From assembly GCA_002803225.1 (NCBI GenBank), contig NXFV01000459.1, positions 38,445 to 102,444 of the forward strand: DNA of 64,000 bases, read 5' to 3'. The stretch comes from Gamarada debralockiae (taxonomy: Eukaryota; Ascomycota; Leotiomycetes; Helotiales; Hyphodiscaceae). Below, one piece after another: positions 11,428-25,327 of the stretch; within the stretch, counting starts at the first letter, position 1, and every line of letters begins with the position of its first letter. The notes under the pieces were generated by a model, which saw only the letters and a list, made by a program, of their open reading frames with translations, ran no database searches and was not told the origin of the DNA. A program made the position numbers and the translations under genes.

Positions 11428-13897
11428 GGGGTGTATTGATGGTTTACGATCCTCGTTACGGACATAGACCGCTTGTCGTATTCCTTAGCAATGGTCATTG
11501 GTTGTGGTACTTCTCATGACCATCACCATGTTGGTAATCCTCATGGTAGAAGCGAAGAACTAGATTTAGACGTCCAATGGCATTCACTGAGCTCCTTCCA
11601 TTGTACCTCTGTCTCGGGACTACCGATATCTGTAACTCTCAGCCTCATGTCTCGAATTGCGATCCTTTGAGACCGAGGTAGCAGGGTGATGATCCTAGAT
11701 CTTCACACCAGGAAAAGAGGTAGATTGTCCTCGTCGAATAGGAAGCGAGTGCCTGGAAAAAGGAAACAACTGTATTTCGAGTGAGTGAAGAGAGAGGCTA
11801 CCGGCCAATCCGTTAGTACAGTAATGGGCCCAGCGAGGAGCCTCATAGCTGAGCTCCTGGAAGTTTCAGAAGAGGCAAAACTTGAGGTTGACAGAGCTCT
11901 TGGAAACCGATCCAATAATGAGCCAAGCAAAGGATTCTTCGACCCCGACAACCACCCAGGTGGCTGAGTAGGAGAACTTCTCCATTCTTTCGGCTTAGCT
12001 CTTTCAAACCTTTCTGTTATTTTGACAACTTTGCTCAACGTCACTGTTGCCTAGAACCCGTTGATACCAATTGTAGCCCAACGCCACCTCCATGGTGCTC
12101 TGATCCTCGGTTTCCTCACCAAAAGACGATCGCGGCACTTGACACTCTAGGATCTAGATATCAAGAGCAGGTCAACATATTTTTCGTTCGTAGTTTTCTT
12201 TGGTTGGTTCCAAAATTTGAAATTCCATGGTAAAGTCCCGGGGAGGAGATCCGAACTTCTGAAAGGTTATGTCATATCGAACTGTCCTGTCAAGGCTGAA
12301 TTCGGTGCCTCACAAGCGAAGCTTTCTGTGTCACTTGACAGGGGTAAGTCCGAGGGGGTTGGGGGCGAGCTTTGACTGGTCAGCGTGGTCGTATTTCAGC
12401 CGTGGCTGAGTTTGGGTAAGGACCAGTAGTCGTATGTGGCGTTGCATGAGGCTGCCCTGTTATCCAATAGTCGGAACTGAAAATCCGTCAGCAATTAATA
12501 TGCATAGTGGCACTGTCAAACTCTAGAAGGGTTGGTCTTTGAGGAGTACCAGGTACGAGCAATTCAGCTCCTAGGGGCAATCCAAGGCGCGGCAGTTACA
12601 CGACGGCTCTCGCGATGAAGTGTGGCAGGAGAGAAAGTAAACTCTGTGGCGTTCAGAGCTACTGACGGCTTGACAAAGAACCCACCTTGCCATTCGGGTC
12701 ATGCTGGATGTCTTCTCTCTTCCGGATTCTGCTTAGAATGACAGGGATCTTCTAGAGGAGGTACATCGGTTAATTATCCTGACTTGGTTTGCAGCCCGAT
12801 CTGATCTTATCGTTAGAACAGGGAAAAAAGAGGATCAGAGGGCTCAATGTGTGGAACAGATCAGCGACTTGGCCTCAAAAGCCTGTAAACGACAAGTAGA
12901 TATTCGACTACGGGCGAAGTATCCTGTACCTGGGCACAGCAGTGAGCAGTCCAAGGTTGAATACCTGAATTGAGTTCGATAACTTGAGTGTTATAAGTAA
13001 GGGCCGAAAAGTCACCCAATATTGCCATGCACATCAGTCGTTTTGAGCTTTGTTGCAGACAAGACAAATGCCTTCATGGAGGTGAAGACTTCTCCTTCAA
13101 CCGTTTAACGACAGGGACTTTAATGACAGTGCGAGTAAAACCAACTCATGATCCGTTGCTCTGCTCAACTCCTTCCCCAAAAACTATTGTGGTTCGTAAA
13201 AACGTACAAGTATCCCGTGGGGCACTTTTTCGCTTGGGGACCTGATCGGGACGTCTTTGTATTTGGGCTAGAAAGAAGTGCAGCTTAACCGAATGTGGCC
13301 TGCGATTCCCACAATTAACGCAAAAGCCACTTTCAGTGAGGCGCAGCTTCACACCAATTGAAAGAACCTGGCCTATCCGTCATTCTCAACGTACCGCTGG
13401 CGTGGTCAGTCAGCCCTCTTCAGCTCCCCGTCTTGAACTCCTCCATCTCTTACTGTTGTGTCGCGCACAAGGTCGACAGGTACTGTTATCCTCCAGCTCA
13501 TTGATCCATCATCAACGCCTCACGATCGTCTATCCCGAGCGCATGAGCTCTGTCCGCCCTACCGAACATGTCCAGCGAGCCTGAGAAACAAAAAGCCGAA
13601 TAAACAAAAGTACCGGACTTGTGCGCAATTCATTCAGCCTCTTTGAAAAGTCGAGTGCAACTGGAGCGCAATCTCTGTATGCTCCGTACAAAAACTTTAT
13701 AATGTGGATTTATCATTTCTAACGAGCACCAGACCTCTTGCGATCCGAATTGAAGCTCTTCGCCCCTCCCCTACGATACAATTGCAACGACTCGAGATGA
13801 AGTTTTGAGGACCTGCACGCGTGAATCCAGGGTCACAGTAAATCCACCGCGATTATTATATCATTGTTATATCAGGGAAGAAAGAAAGCAGAACCTC
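11428..13897. other. Gene-free stretch and C2H2-gene 5' region
   Basis: About 2.5 kb with no supported gene. A 60-codon ORF at 11785-11967 (+) is acidic-amphipathic but has no homology cue. The last 300 bp are pyrimidine-rich with small upstream ATGs and probably form a long leader for the zinc-finger gene at 13898. Confidence 0.4.
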
Positions 13898-16036
13898 ATG
13901 GCATCGGAACAAGCAGCAGTTTCGACAGCCGCACCTGTCTTCGCGGCGAATCTACCAGAATCCGCCACCATATCTTCCACGACAACCATCTCTCAACCAG
14001 ACTCGGATCCATCTCGAGCGAAATCTCTGAAACGAAGTCGACCGGAACCGACGCAGAACCCCGCGAATTTGTCTTCAATCGCGAACGCTGGGTTGAGAGT
14101 GTCTCCATCTCCGAAGTCGCCACGATTTAAAGGAACATTTTCACCAGGTTTCTCTCCTACGCCACTTACTGGTGCAGCTGCATTAGATGACCAGCGTCGA
14201 CAGAGGGAGGAGAGTCAAAGAAACCACACTAGTGCTATGAGCGAGAATCCAGGACATAAGGCTTTGTCTTCACTTATGGCTGGTGGTGGCGCAGGGATGA
14301 GCAGACCACAGGATGCACCGGTTGCTACGACTGCCATGAGCGAGGGGATGTCAACAGCTGCGAATGCGATTTCTATTCCTAGCCCAATGCATTACGACGA
14401 AAAGACCGAAACGAGCCCTGCAAGTGTGACGAGTCTCGCAAGCCTGGGTAGTAGTACAGCACCAACCGCAACTGCAAGTTCGACCGTCGTTGCAAGCCCT
14501 GCTACGATGACAAGTGCTATTGATGCTGAGAATCGAGAGGCAAGAGTTGGAATGCCCAGCCAACTACAAGCTCCCCAAATGGAGGAGCAATCCTCGAACC
14601 GCGCGCTCTCTTTTCCAGGAAACGTGCTTGCACAGCAGGATCCCTCGAGACTACCTCCCCGAGGGATGAGCTTGCCAATGCCTGGCCAGCAGCTGGCTCC
14701 GAGATCTCCTTCACAGAAGAAGCATAAATGTCCATATTGTGAAACGGAATTTACTCGCCACCACAATCTGAAGAGCCATCTCTTAACCCACAGCCAAGAG
14801 AAGCCGTACGTCTGTCAGACATGCAACATGAGATTCAGACGGCTTCACGATCTTAAACGCCATATGAAATTACACACTGGCGAGCGGCCTCATATTTGCC
14901 CAAAGTGTGACCGCAAGTTTGCCCGTGGGGATGCCCTTGCCCGCCACAGCAAAGGACAAGGAGGCTGTGCTGGAAGAAGAGCTAGTATGGGAAGCTTTGG
15001 AGGAGATGATGACTATGATGGCTCGAATGCGGGAGATGGTGACGATACTGGAATGGATGGAGTGATGTATACGAATGGAGCGCCACAGGAGGGAGAAATG
15101 ACTGAGGAAGAACGTCGACGATTCAGTCTTCCGAGTATCAAGGCACAGCACGTGGCTGGAAACCCAGGCAGTCAGGATAATTATACTGCAGTGTCGCGGA
15201 CGCCCAGTACATATCCACCTGCGGGTCCAAGACCAGGTCAGTCGACTGGAGGCCTTTATCCACCCAACGCTACAGATCGAGGCTCATCCAGTTCTGGTAC
15301 ATCTCCCAGTCTGCCAAACAGTGTTGGTGGCGGTCACACTCCCAGCAACAGCTTGTCATCGATGGCGCTTAGTACTGGAGGAGGATCGATGTTTTCTCAG
15401 AGTGGCATGACAGAGAGTCCAAAACCACTTAGCCCAGCTGGCATCCATTCACATCAACTTGGACACGATCCATCATCTATCAACAGGCAAAGGTCACCTA
15501 GTTTGACTACCCAATTCCAACAACAACACTTTGGACGCCGCCAGTCTGGCAGAGCGTCGCCGACGAATATGTCACTTCCAAATCCACATGCCACATCGCA
15601 AGGTCCTAAGCTTCCCGCAATTTCTGGTTTAGCTCCTCCAGATCAAAGATATACCTTGACTAGTCAAACTCCAACCCAGCAAAATCCAAATGGCTCTCAT
15701 CCCGTTCAACAGGGACAGCCAATGCCTACGACAACCTCTCCCAGCTCAATGTTCCAACCACCAGTACCAGGTCGAGGAGGAAGTGGACACCATCAGCAAG
15801 GAAGTGGCGATAGCAGCACGAATCTATTTGCTGGCGGTGATCGAGGAGTTTGGCAATATGTTCAGACCTTGGAGGAAAGGGTCAAGCAATTGTCCGACAA
15901 GGTGGTCAATATGGAGAGCACTGAGAAGAGCCAAGGGGACAAAGTCAAGCGACTCGAAGAGGAGGTCAATTACCTGCGGAGTCAACTCCAAGCCCAGAAC
16001 CAAGCCTCGCATCCTCCAGGTCCTGGTCAATCATAG
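13898..16036 (+). CDS. C2H2 zinc-finger transcription factor
   Basis: Single-exon ORF. I chose ATG 13898 (MASEQAAVS, 712 residues) over an in-frame upstream start at 13805, which adds 31 residues that do not look like this family. Residues 1-270 are Ser/Thr/Ala/Pro-rich. Residues about 276-360 hold three fingers: CPYC...HLLTH, CQTC...HMKLH and CPKC...H, joined by TGERPHI-type linkers; the third ends in HSKGQGGC, so its last ligand is a Cys rather than a His. A long Ser/Gln/Pro-rich region follows. A coiled coil at about 650-700 (YVQTLEERVKQLSDKV, KRLEEEVNYLRSQL) suggests dimerisation. DNA binding and nuclear action follow from the family; targets are unknown. I do not recognise a named orthologue with confidence. 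Confidence 0.88.
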   Translation: MASEQAAVSTAAPVFAANLPESATISSTTTISQPDSDPSRAKSLKRSRPEPTQNPANLSSIANAGLRVSPSPKSPRFKGTFSPGFSPTPLTGAAALDDQRRQREESQRNHTSAMSENPGHKALSSLMAGGGAGMSRPQDAPVATTAMSEGMSTAANAISIPSPMHYDEKTETSPASVTSLASLGSSTAPTATASSTVVASPATMTSAIDAENREARVGMPSQLQAPQMEEQSSNRALSFPGNVLAQQDPSRLPPRGMSLPMPGQQLAPRSPSQKKHKCPYCETEFTRHHNLKSHLLTHSQEKPYVCQTCNMRFRRLHDLKRHMKLHTGERPHICPKCDRKFARGDALARHSKGQGGCAGRRASMGSFGGDDDYDGSNAGDGDDTGMDGVMYTNGAPQEGEMTEEERRRFSLPSIKAQHVAGNPGSQDNYTAVSRTPSTYPPAGPRPGQSTGGLYPPNATDRGSSSSGTSPSLPNSVGGGHTPSNSLSSMALSTGGGSMFSQSGMTESPKPLSPAGIHSHQLGHDPSSINRQRSPSLTTQFQQQHFGRRQSGRASPTNMSLPNPHATSQGPKLPAISGLAPPDQRYTLTSQTPTQQNPNGSHPVQQGQPMPTTTSPSSMFQPPVPGRGGSGHHQQGSGDSSTNLFAGGDRGVWQYVQTLEERVKQLSDKVVNMESTEKSQGDKVKRLEEEVNYLRSQLQAQNQASHPPGPGQS

Positions 16037-17012
16037 CAACAGTACACATAGGACCCAAGCACACGAAAGTGTCCTATGTTCAGTCATGTTTGGCCTACAG
16101 TCTTTTCCGTATGGCGTCGAGCAAGCGAAAATTGATGTATATGATACACATCAAGCCTTACTCTTCTACTATGTCATTCGCACGGTTCCATTGATGAGAG
16201 GGGTGGAGGAGGCGTTGGCGGAGAATTTGATTTTGGGCATTCAAAATGTAATTGCCTTATTCATAGAGCTGGCTGGCTTTCTCTCGTTGCCAACCTAGGG
16301 ATATTATTTCTTTTGTTCCAAGGTAGGGGCAAAATCTACTGGGAGGGTGGCTTGGGACATTATTACTGTACTATAAGTCGCTGGCGTTTAAATACTACCG
16401 AACGACATTTTTGCTAAGTTGTCCTGCACACACTGCACTGTGTATGTCAAAAGACGCGGGTTTGTTCTCCTGCTACAGGCGCTGTCCAGATGCCCTTCCT
16501 TGCTTACTAGCGACAATGATCACAATCGCTGCGGCACTCTTTGATCAGGGTGGAGGAAGGCGAGTCGAGGTCTTCCTCGAGGCCTCCTTTCCCAGAATGA
16601 TGCGTGACGTAGTCTCGACTTTGAGTCCGCAGGTTGCGTTTCTCTCAACACACTCTTGGGTACTCAACAAAAAGAAGAAGTTATTACTACTACCAATAAC
16701 AATTGCTAAATGCATCACCATTCACCAGAATCAAATCTCACTGCAAAGGTCTTCCAAAATTACATGTGACAAGAGCTTAGCTCCCCAGAAGTGTGTTTCA
16801 GGGGTCTTGCCTCAAAACAGCACGCTAAACAGACGTCATACCCCGAAGCTTCCTGGAACTTGGAACCAAAGCTCCCCCGTCTTCTGGAATCCGATTTACT
16901 AGCCACTTTGCTGACCCCTTCATTTCTTCACGTGTCCCTGTATGTTCCAACATCGATATTGAGAGCGATTCACATTGAAGTTTAATCGTAATAGGGAGAG
17001 GAAGAAGACAAT
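16037..17012. other. Gene-free stretch
   Basis: 3' flank of the zinc-finger gene and promoter of the DGAT2 gene. The ORFs seen (for example 16411-16902) show no family features. Confidence 0.45.
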
Positions 17013-18774
17013 ATGGCTTCCGTCAGTGCCCCGCTCAATGCGAAGCCCGCTCTCCCCGAAGATCGCGCGAAACAACAGCTCCCTCCTAAGAGTTACGCGG
17101 ATGCAGTGGAGGAGGAAGCGCCTGTGGATGATGTAAATGGAGTTAATGAACAGAGTGCGGCGAATGGCACAACTGCGATAAATGGTGTCGGCGATGATGT
17201 GAAGAAAGGGCATCAAGCTTCGGTCTTGAAGATCGTGGATACGGGCGCATCGGCTGCGGAGAAAAAAGAAGAAAAGAATGAGGATCGGCCAAATTTTGAG
17301 AGGCAAGAATCGAAGAATGAGTATTCTGCAACTGTATATTCCTTCCGACCTGTCTTTACGCCGCCAATATACTGACGTTCCTTGAATAGGGCCTTGACGA
17401 AACTCCCAAAAGCCCACCGAGACAAAAGCATCGAAAAACTCCATCACAGAAGAGCAACGGATCGAACGGGTCTCAGGAGAAGCTCAGCACAGAGGACAAA
17501 ATTTTGAAGACCAATGGATCGAAGGACACGGCAGAAAAGAAGGTTGCGGATGACACAACCGTCTTCAAGAAATTCGGAGACGAGAAGAATGGCAAGAAGG
17601 TTGCAAGCATCAAGCCCGCCAAAGACTTCAAGGGCCCAAACCGAACAGAGAAGGACACAGAGCTTGTTAGTGGTCGCAAAGCAGGGCAGAGATGGCACTC
17701 CAGCGGCATCCGTTTTGCACCTCTGAACGTCCCCTTGCAACGAAGGCTACAGACTTTAGCAGTGCTATTCCATACCCTCACCATCGCGCTCTCCGTATCA
17801 GCATTCTTCTTTCTCTGCGCCATACCACTATTCTGGCCGTTGTTGATTCCGTATATGATTTACTGTATGGCATCGAAAGCTTCAACCTCTGGGACGTTAA
17901 GCCATCGATCAGACTTCTTACGTGGACTACCATTTTGGTCACTGTTTGCTTCGTATTTCCCTGCCCGATTACATCGAACTCAAGAGCTCCCTCCTACGAG
18001 AAAGTACATATTTGGTTACCATCCCCATGGCATCATTTCTCACGGTGCTTTTGCGGCATTTGGAACTGAAGCGCTTGGTTTCTCACAGCTGTTCCCAGGA
18101 ATCAGAAATACGCTCCTCACTCTCGACTCCAATTTCAGGATTCCCATCTACCGCGATTATGCGCTGGCAATGGGTCTAGCTTCTGTCTCTAAGGAATCAT
18201 GCGAGAATCTACTTTCTAAAGGAGGCCCCAACAAGGTACGTTATATCAAATGTTCTTGGCAGCTCGTATACTGATTCAATTGTAATAGGAGGGCATGGGT
18301 CGAGCAATCACCATAGTCATAGGCGGCGCCCGAGAGTCTCTCGACGCACAACCCTACTCCCTACGCCTCGTACTCAAGCGTCGCAAGGGATTCGTCAAGA
18401 TGGCAATCCGAACAGGGGCTGATCTTGTGCCCGTTCTCGCATTCGGGGAGAATGATCTCTACGACCAATTTCAGCCCGATCAGCACCCTAAGATCCACAA
18501 ATTCCAATTGCTAGTCAAGAAACTACTAGGTTTCACAATCCCCCTCTTCCATGCCAGAGGCGTATTCAATTACGATGTGGGCTTGATGCCGTATCGTAGA
18601 CCGCTCAATGTTGTAGTGGGACGACCGGTGAAGGTCGCGCAGGCCGCCAATCCGAAGCAAGAGTATATTGATAGGGTGCATGAAGAGTATGTTACGGAGT
18701 TGGAGAGGCTGTGGGATACATGGAAGGATGAGTTTGCGCCGGAGAGGAAATCGGAGCTAGAGTTTGTGGAGTAG
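17013..18774 (+). CDS. DGA1: Diacylglycerol O-acyltransferase type 2 (DGAT2)
   Basis: Three exons, 17013-17333, 17390-18235 and 18289-18774, encode 550 residues. Introns are 56 nt (GTATAT...TAG, branch CTGAC) and 53 nt (GTACGT...TAG); both keep frame. Residues 1-200 are hydrophilic, Ala/Lys/Glu-rich and unusually long for the family. A hydrophobic hairpin lies at about 228-265 (SVSAFFFLCAIPLFWPLLIP). The DGAT2 signature YHPHGIISHGAF follows near 318, then FPGIR and RDYALAMGL, and the conserved GGARESL and LVPVLAFGEND. The enzyme makes triacylglycerol from diacylglycerol and acyl-CoA at the ER and lipid droplets. It is followed on the same strand by CYP51, 0.6 kb downstream. Confidence 0.95.
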
Positions 18775-19379
18775 GGGCTGGTTGCCTAAATGGGAAGAGG
18801 GCTTTTTTGGGATCGGTGCATGATGGTTCTGGAGTTGAGGATGGGAAATCAAAACATGTGTATGGTCAGCTTCTTGTATTAATGATCCACTATTCTCAGC
18901 AATTTTCAGACATACCAAGATTCAGCTGCGTCGGGATCAGGTAGCGAGCAGAGCGATGAAGTTGAGTGATGAAGCTGGACCCTACTCCAAGCAAAGTAAT
19001 CCCCAGATCGAACTTAGACTGAAGGAAGAAGCCGTTCTCGCCTCCTGAAATCGATTAAGCAAAGGAACCAAACTGCGGAATTCCCCCAAGCAAGCCCATA
19101 AAAACAACCCCATATTCTCAAAACCCGAACACGAATACAGCCTATCTTTCGTTCACCAATGGGAAGCATATCATTTGATTGCGAGGTGTCGTACGAGCCC
19201 GGCTTCCAAGAATCCGGAGGCGAAGCGAGAAAAAATCAGGCACGCACCAATCAGGCGTCGCGAGATTGCGCCCTGAAATTATTTAGATTTAGGAGAAGCT
19301 CGCCCGTCTTGAACTCCTAACAACAACTTTCCGTCTTCACCAAATATCCTCCTCTTTCTTCACCATCTGTGCTCTCACG
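18775..19379. promoter_or_regulatory. DGAT2 3' end and CYP51 promoter
   Basis: 605 bp containing the DGAT2 3' UTR and the CYP51 5' region, including a pyrimidine-rich leader just before the ATG (TTTCCGTCTTCACC type). No sterol-response site could be assigned with confidence. Confidence 0.4.
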
Positions 19380-21062
<1,683 letters not shown>

Positions 21063-21960
21063 TCAGGGTCTTCAGCATGATGATGGGACGAGAATGTGCA
21101 CAGCTTGGCGTCTTATGGCTACCTAGGGATTGTCATTACATACTTAATATAGCGACTTCTAATACTGATTGTACAGCCTACCCCTGGTACGATTTCTCTT
21201 TTCTCCTCTTCAAGGTTGTTGCGATGCAATTTAGAAATACCATGAAGAAGTCGATTAGAAGAACCTTCGAAGAGTCGAATCCATGCGTAGATGTTCCTTT
21301 TCATTGGGTGCCCTCTCAGGGTCCAACAACCTGAAATCTCCTGGCGGGGCTAAAAAAATGCAAGATCCCGAGACGCCCATGACCATGGAGGGGTCAGCAG
21401 GCCTATCAAGGTTCAGGATGCGATAGGATGCGTTAGAAGGCTTGCTGATACGGCTTTTGGAGGGTTTGCACCTCAAAATAACTTTTGACCTGAATCCAGC
21501 TTACTATCTTCCACAGAGCATCAAATCTCGTCTCAATCTTCCTAACCATTATTTGAAGCGTTTGAGAATTGTTTTTGTCAGCGCTTCCATCTCAGCCAGC
21601 ATTAACCCTTCAGCCAGCCAAGTCCCGAGAGATTGCCGAACGCGTCCTCTCAACAAAAGCGGATCTTCACCTCCAAAACCGACACGACTTGTACCACGCC
21701 CAATTGACGCTCATCTTCTTACTCGTGCTGCCATGACTCCCTGACACTGACACTCGTTCATTCTTATGCACCAATTCAGCTGTTGTTTATGACCCACGTG
21801 TATTACCTACATACCGCCACTCAGCAAGCTGAATTCGCCTCGGGACCCCTCCTGACCTCTCAGTCGCCTCAACCGCAGCTACTGCACCAATCGCAGCTCT
21901 CTAACACCTACAAAGTAACGAGGCTCGGGAAAGGAGGAGACATACATATATTCAGGCGTT
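21063..21960. other. Intergenic, CYP51 3' region and Izh3-like gene leader
   Basis: About 0.9 kb without a supported gene. The last 300 bp are C/T-rich, as expected of a fungal promoter and leader. Confidence 0.4.
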
Positions 21961-23520
21961 ATGGTTTGCACTTCGCCTTCGTTGACGGTGGAGTCGTATG
22001 AGGATATTACGAGTGCGAAGGCGAGCGGAACCGACGACCAGAAACCGATTTCTAGGAGGCGACATTCCTCTTTTCATCCGCGGAGGAAATCTTGTGAGAA
22101 CGCTATGGATGGGGATGAGGGGCTATTATTGAGAGTATGCTCGTCCAAATATCTCTTTGGAAGTGAATGGGGAAAACTAATTAGTGACACACAAAAGGTG
22201 GACATCTTCCTGTGCGAACTCGAACGCCGCCTCGACTTCCTCGAAAACTATGGAAACCTGAACTTCGACGCCGGAATCTCTCGCGCCTATGCGACTCTCC
22301 AAGCTGTGCGGGCACGTTGCTCGCAGGTCTCTGGGGAAGTGATAGGGGAGGGACGAAGAAGAGCGAAGATTATGGTCGAGACTGTGGAATCACGCTACCA
22401 AGATGCGATCGCCGCCAAGGAGACGCTGAACGAAAAGGTCAGCACGGGGATTGGACTACTGGAAGGCATATTATCCGATTTCGAGACACGAGCGTACAAG
22501 ATGCGAGAGCAGGGCTTTGCGGGCGCTGCCGGGAGTCTGATGGATGAGGGGCGAAGAGTGGTAGATGAGGGCTTTGAACGCGCGAGGGAGGTAGTTGACG
22601 AGGGTTTCGAGCGAGCCCGAAAGGCTGCTGAGACGCTGGAAGAGCATATCGAGCGCGCCATCCTACAGGCTCGAGAGAACGGCTTGATCAGGTACCATGA
22701 TCTGCCTGTGCCATGGCGAGTAAATCCCCACATTCTGAAGGGGTACCGCTTCACGGAGTCAAAATTCGATTGCATTCGCTCCATGTTCGGCCTTTCCAAT
22801 GAGCTGGTTAACATTTGGTCCCACGCCCTCGGCCTCATGATCGTTCTCGCTATCGCGTTCTACTTCTACCCTACATCCGTCAACTTCTCCCTGAGCACGA
22901 AAACGGATGTTTTCATTGCGGCGGTGTTCTTCTTCGCGGCTTGCAAATGCCTTGTCTGCAGCACTATGTGGCATACCATGAACAGCGTCGCGGATCAGAC
23001 GCTCATGGAACGCTTTGCATGTGTCGATTATACAGGCATTTCTCTGCTCATTGCGGCCTCGATCATGACGACTGAGTACACGGCTTTCTACTGCGAACCT
23101 GTGAGTAGATGGGTCTACATGACCGCTACAGCTGTACTTGGAATTGGCGGAGTTATCCTGCCTTGGCACCCATTTTTCAACCGCAACGATATGGCCTGGG
23201 CTCGAGTGGCATTCTACGTTACCCTCGGCGCCACAGGCTTTGCTCCAGTGCTACAACTTAACCTCACCCGAGGGGGAGCTTGGGCATGGGAGTTCTATGC
23301 CCCGATCGCGAAGTCCATCACTGTGTACCTAGTTGGAGCATGCGTGTACGCCAGCCGGGTGCCGGAAAGATGGTGTCCCGGCGCCTTCGATTATATTGGA
23401 GGCAGCCACAACCTCTGGCATTTTGCTGTACTAGGGGGGATCTTGTTCCATTATGTAGCTATGCAGGAATTCTTCTCTGGCGCTTTCAGGAGGGCGGAGA
23501 ATGGATGTGCGGCTTATTGA
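21961..23520 (+). CDS. IZH3: Izh3-like PAQR / haemolysin III family seven-helix membrane protein
   Basis: Uninterrupted ORF of 519 residues from ATG 21961. Residues 1-240 are soluble: a Ser/Arg-rich start, then a long amphipathic helix region that contains a tandem 11-residue repeat (VVDEGFERARE, VVDEGFERARK). The PAQR domain starts at about 245 (DLPVPWRVNPHILKGYR). Family residues are visible: NELVNIWSHALG before helix 1, FACVDYTGISLL, and SHNLWHFAVLGGILFH near the end. These give the Ser/His/Asp/His set thought to bind zinc in PAQR and alkaline-ceramidase-like proteins. Yeast Izh3 affects zinc homeostasis and sterol-related gene expression. It is the third lipid/sterol-linked gene in a row on this strand after DGAT2 and CYP51. 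Family call strong; the yeast-type name is by domain layout (long N-terminal region). Confidence 0.9.
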   Translation: MVCTSPSLTVESYEDITSAKASGTDDQKPISRRRHSSFHPRRKSCENAMDGDEGLLLRVCSSKYLFGSEWGKLISDTQKVDIFLCELERRLDFLENYGNLNFDAGISRAYATLQAVRARCSQVSGEVIGEGRRRAKIMVETVESRYQDAIAAKETLNEKVSTGIGLLEGILSDFETRAYKMREQGFAGAAGSLMDEGRRVVDEGFERAREVVDEGFERARKAAETLEEHIERAILQARENGLIRYHDLPVPWRVNPHILKGYRFTESKFDCIRSMFGLSNELVNIWSHALGLMIVLAIAFYFYPTSVNFSLSTKTDVFIAAVFFFAACKCLVCSTMWHTMNSVADQTLMERFACVDYTGISLLIAASIMTTEYTAFYCEPVSRWVYMTATAVLGIGGVILPWHPFFNRNDMAWARVAFYVTLGATGFAPVLQLNLTRGGAWAWEFYAPIAKSITVYLVGACVYASRVPERWCPGAFDYIGGSHNLWHFAVLGGILFHYVAMQEFFSGAFRRAENGCAAY

Positions 23521-24318
23521 TGAGTTGACGATTTGAGAGCTGATGAGGGGATGAGGTGATGAGTGTGATTGGGTGGGTCTTTTTGGCATGGCGATGGTGT
23601 TGGTTGCATTGAGTGGATTAGACGCATTAGGAGCATGTAGATATTACCTAGAGCTCGGATGAGCATGTCTGCTACAATACTTCCAAGATTTTTTTGGGGC
23701 CATTTGAGTGAACTTAGCTTTATCTATTCACTCGTTCTTGCTCGTCTATTCTGATCGCTCGAGTCAACATCCACCAAGAAGGCTGCATCACGTTCAAGTA
23801 ATGGTTCAAGCGCCAGATATATTGGGAACGAGGCGGTGAGTAGTGTACTCTCTCTCCTATCGAGATTCTCCAAACAAGCTCCCCCTCTCAACCCTACTCC
23901 TTTTGAAACGTCTCCGAGATTTATTTCATGCTGTCGTGCACTGGGTCTGACTTTCGACTGCCAGAAGACCATCGACAGCGGGAAGTCGCTCGACACTGAA
24001 TCGATCTAAAACAACGGCTGGTCTGCGAGAAATCAATCTTTGTGATGTCCTGAACGATTCTGGATTTGATAGGGAGACGTGAGTGGTTGCAGAAATAAGT
24101 CCTGTAACACTTCTCTTCCCTGTTGCGTAATCCGTATAATGGTTCTTTTGGCTTATTGTTGAAGAGCATTCTAGGGGTTCCTCGATGCTTTATTACCCTC
24201 CTCAGAAGCTGTGAACTCTTGGGTATGTTAGGATAATGTGGCACATGCACACGTGATAGCTCTATGAATTTGAACATTTGAAGCTCTATTTCTTCGTTTA
24301 AATCTCTCATTATCTCAT
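23521..24318. other. Convergent intergenic region
   Basis: 798 bp between the converging Izh3-like (+) and HPP (-) genes. Small ORFs only. A CT dinucleotide-rich track occurs from about 24360, inside the HPP coding region. Confidence 0.4.
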
Positions 24319-25327
24319 CTATTCGTTATTCATGTTATTCCCGGAATCATGCACATACGTAGCCTCTCTCTCTCTGTCTATCTCTCTCTGTTGCGTACCT
24401 TCTAGCCCTTGTCCTTCCCTCAACTTTGTCCTGAAAATCTCTAGCATCTCTCTCTCTTCGTATTCTAGTGGCAACCAATCCGGAACAACGATTCGATTTG
24501 CGTCAATCACTATTCGTCCTTCAGACCCGGGGACGTAGGTGTCAGAGCTCGACCGTCCTACAGTCTCGCCCTTTTCATCTCCCCCTTGATGAGTTGCAGC
24601 CCGCTCAATATCGTCTCCCCCCTTCCGGTTCAGATCCGCTGGTGTCCACCAATATATTGGGAATTGTCGCTGGATATTGTTCAATACACATCCAACTGCC
24701 ACTAACAAACTGCTCCCTAGTATAATCAACGGTAACAGGAACCAGCCTAGTGCCGTGATATCCGGTGATGTTGAACATAACAGAGCGGTGGCTCCGGCGG
24801 GGGGGTGAACAGTCTTTGTGATTCCCATCACAGCTGATGCTATGCCGACGGAGAGAGCGCCTGCGACCCAGCGCAGTGACTCGAAATGCGGGGAGTGTTG
24901 GAAGAGTTTGGTGACGCCGACTCCGATCGTCGCGGAGAAGATTTGGCCTAAGATGGCATTGCGGGGTTGGGAGAGGGGGGACTCGATTGTGTGATATTCA
25001 AGGATTGCGGCTGCTCCCTACGTTGTTTATTAGTCATATCAATCGAAGCTTTTGGCGTGGAAGTGAACATACCAAACTTGCAATGACAATAGGCGTACCT
25101 TCAGATCGCAGCCGCTCAGTGCGGAAGACAGCCTCAACGATCAATATCCCGGCAAAAGCACCGATGAATGCCCACCACCAAACGATAACATTCCCGATCT
25201 GGCGTGGAGCGCTGTTCCGATATCCTAAAATCCACGATACTGGTTTTGGAAGAAGATGAAGACGGTTACGAGGGATGATGCGGTTGATGTATTGGTCTAC
25301 ATCAAAATTAAGATCTTGAGCACGCAT
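24319..25327 (-). CDS. HPP-family integral membrane protein
   Basis: Two exons, 25327-25073 and 25017-24319, with a 55-nt intron (GTATGT...TAG), encode 317 residues. The join gives GTPIVIASL-GAAAILEYHT, which restores the domain. The HPP signature TVHPPAGATALL is at about 154-165. Four or more membrane helices are visible (VIVWWWAFIGAFAGILIVEA, an SLRWVAGALSVGIASAVMG segment, and ALGWFLLPLIILGSSLLVAVG). The C-terminal 100 residues are hydrophilic and charged. Plant and bacterial HPP proteins include plastid nitrite transporters; in fungi the family is common but its transported substrate is unknown. Upstream exons were not needed: ATG 25327 follows non-coding sequence. Confidence 0.87.
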
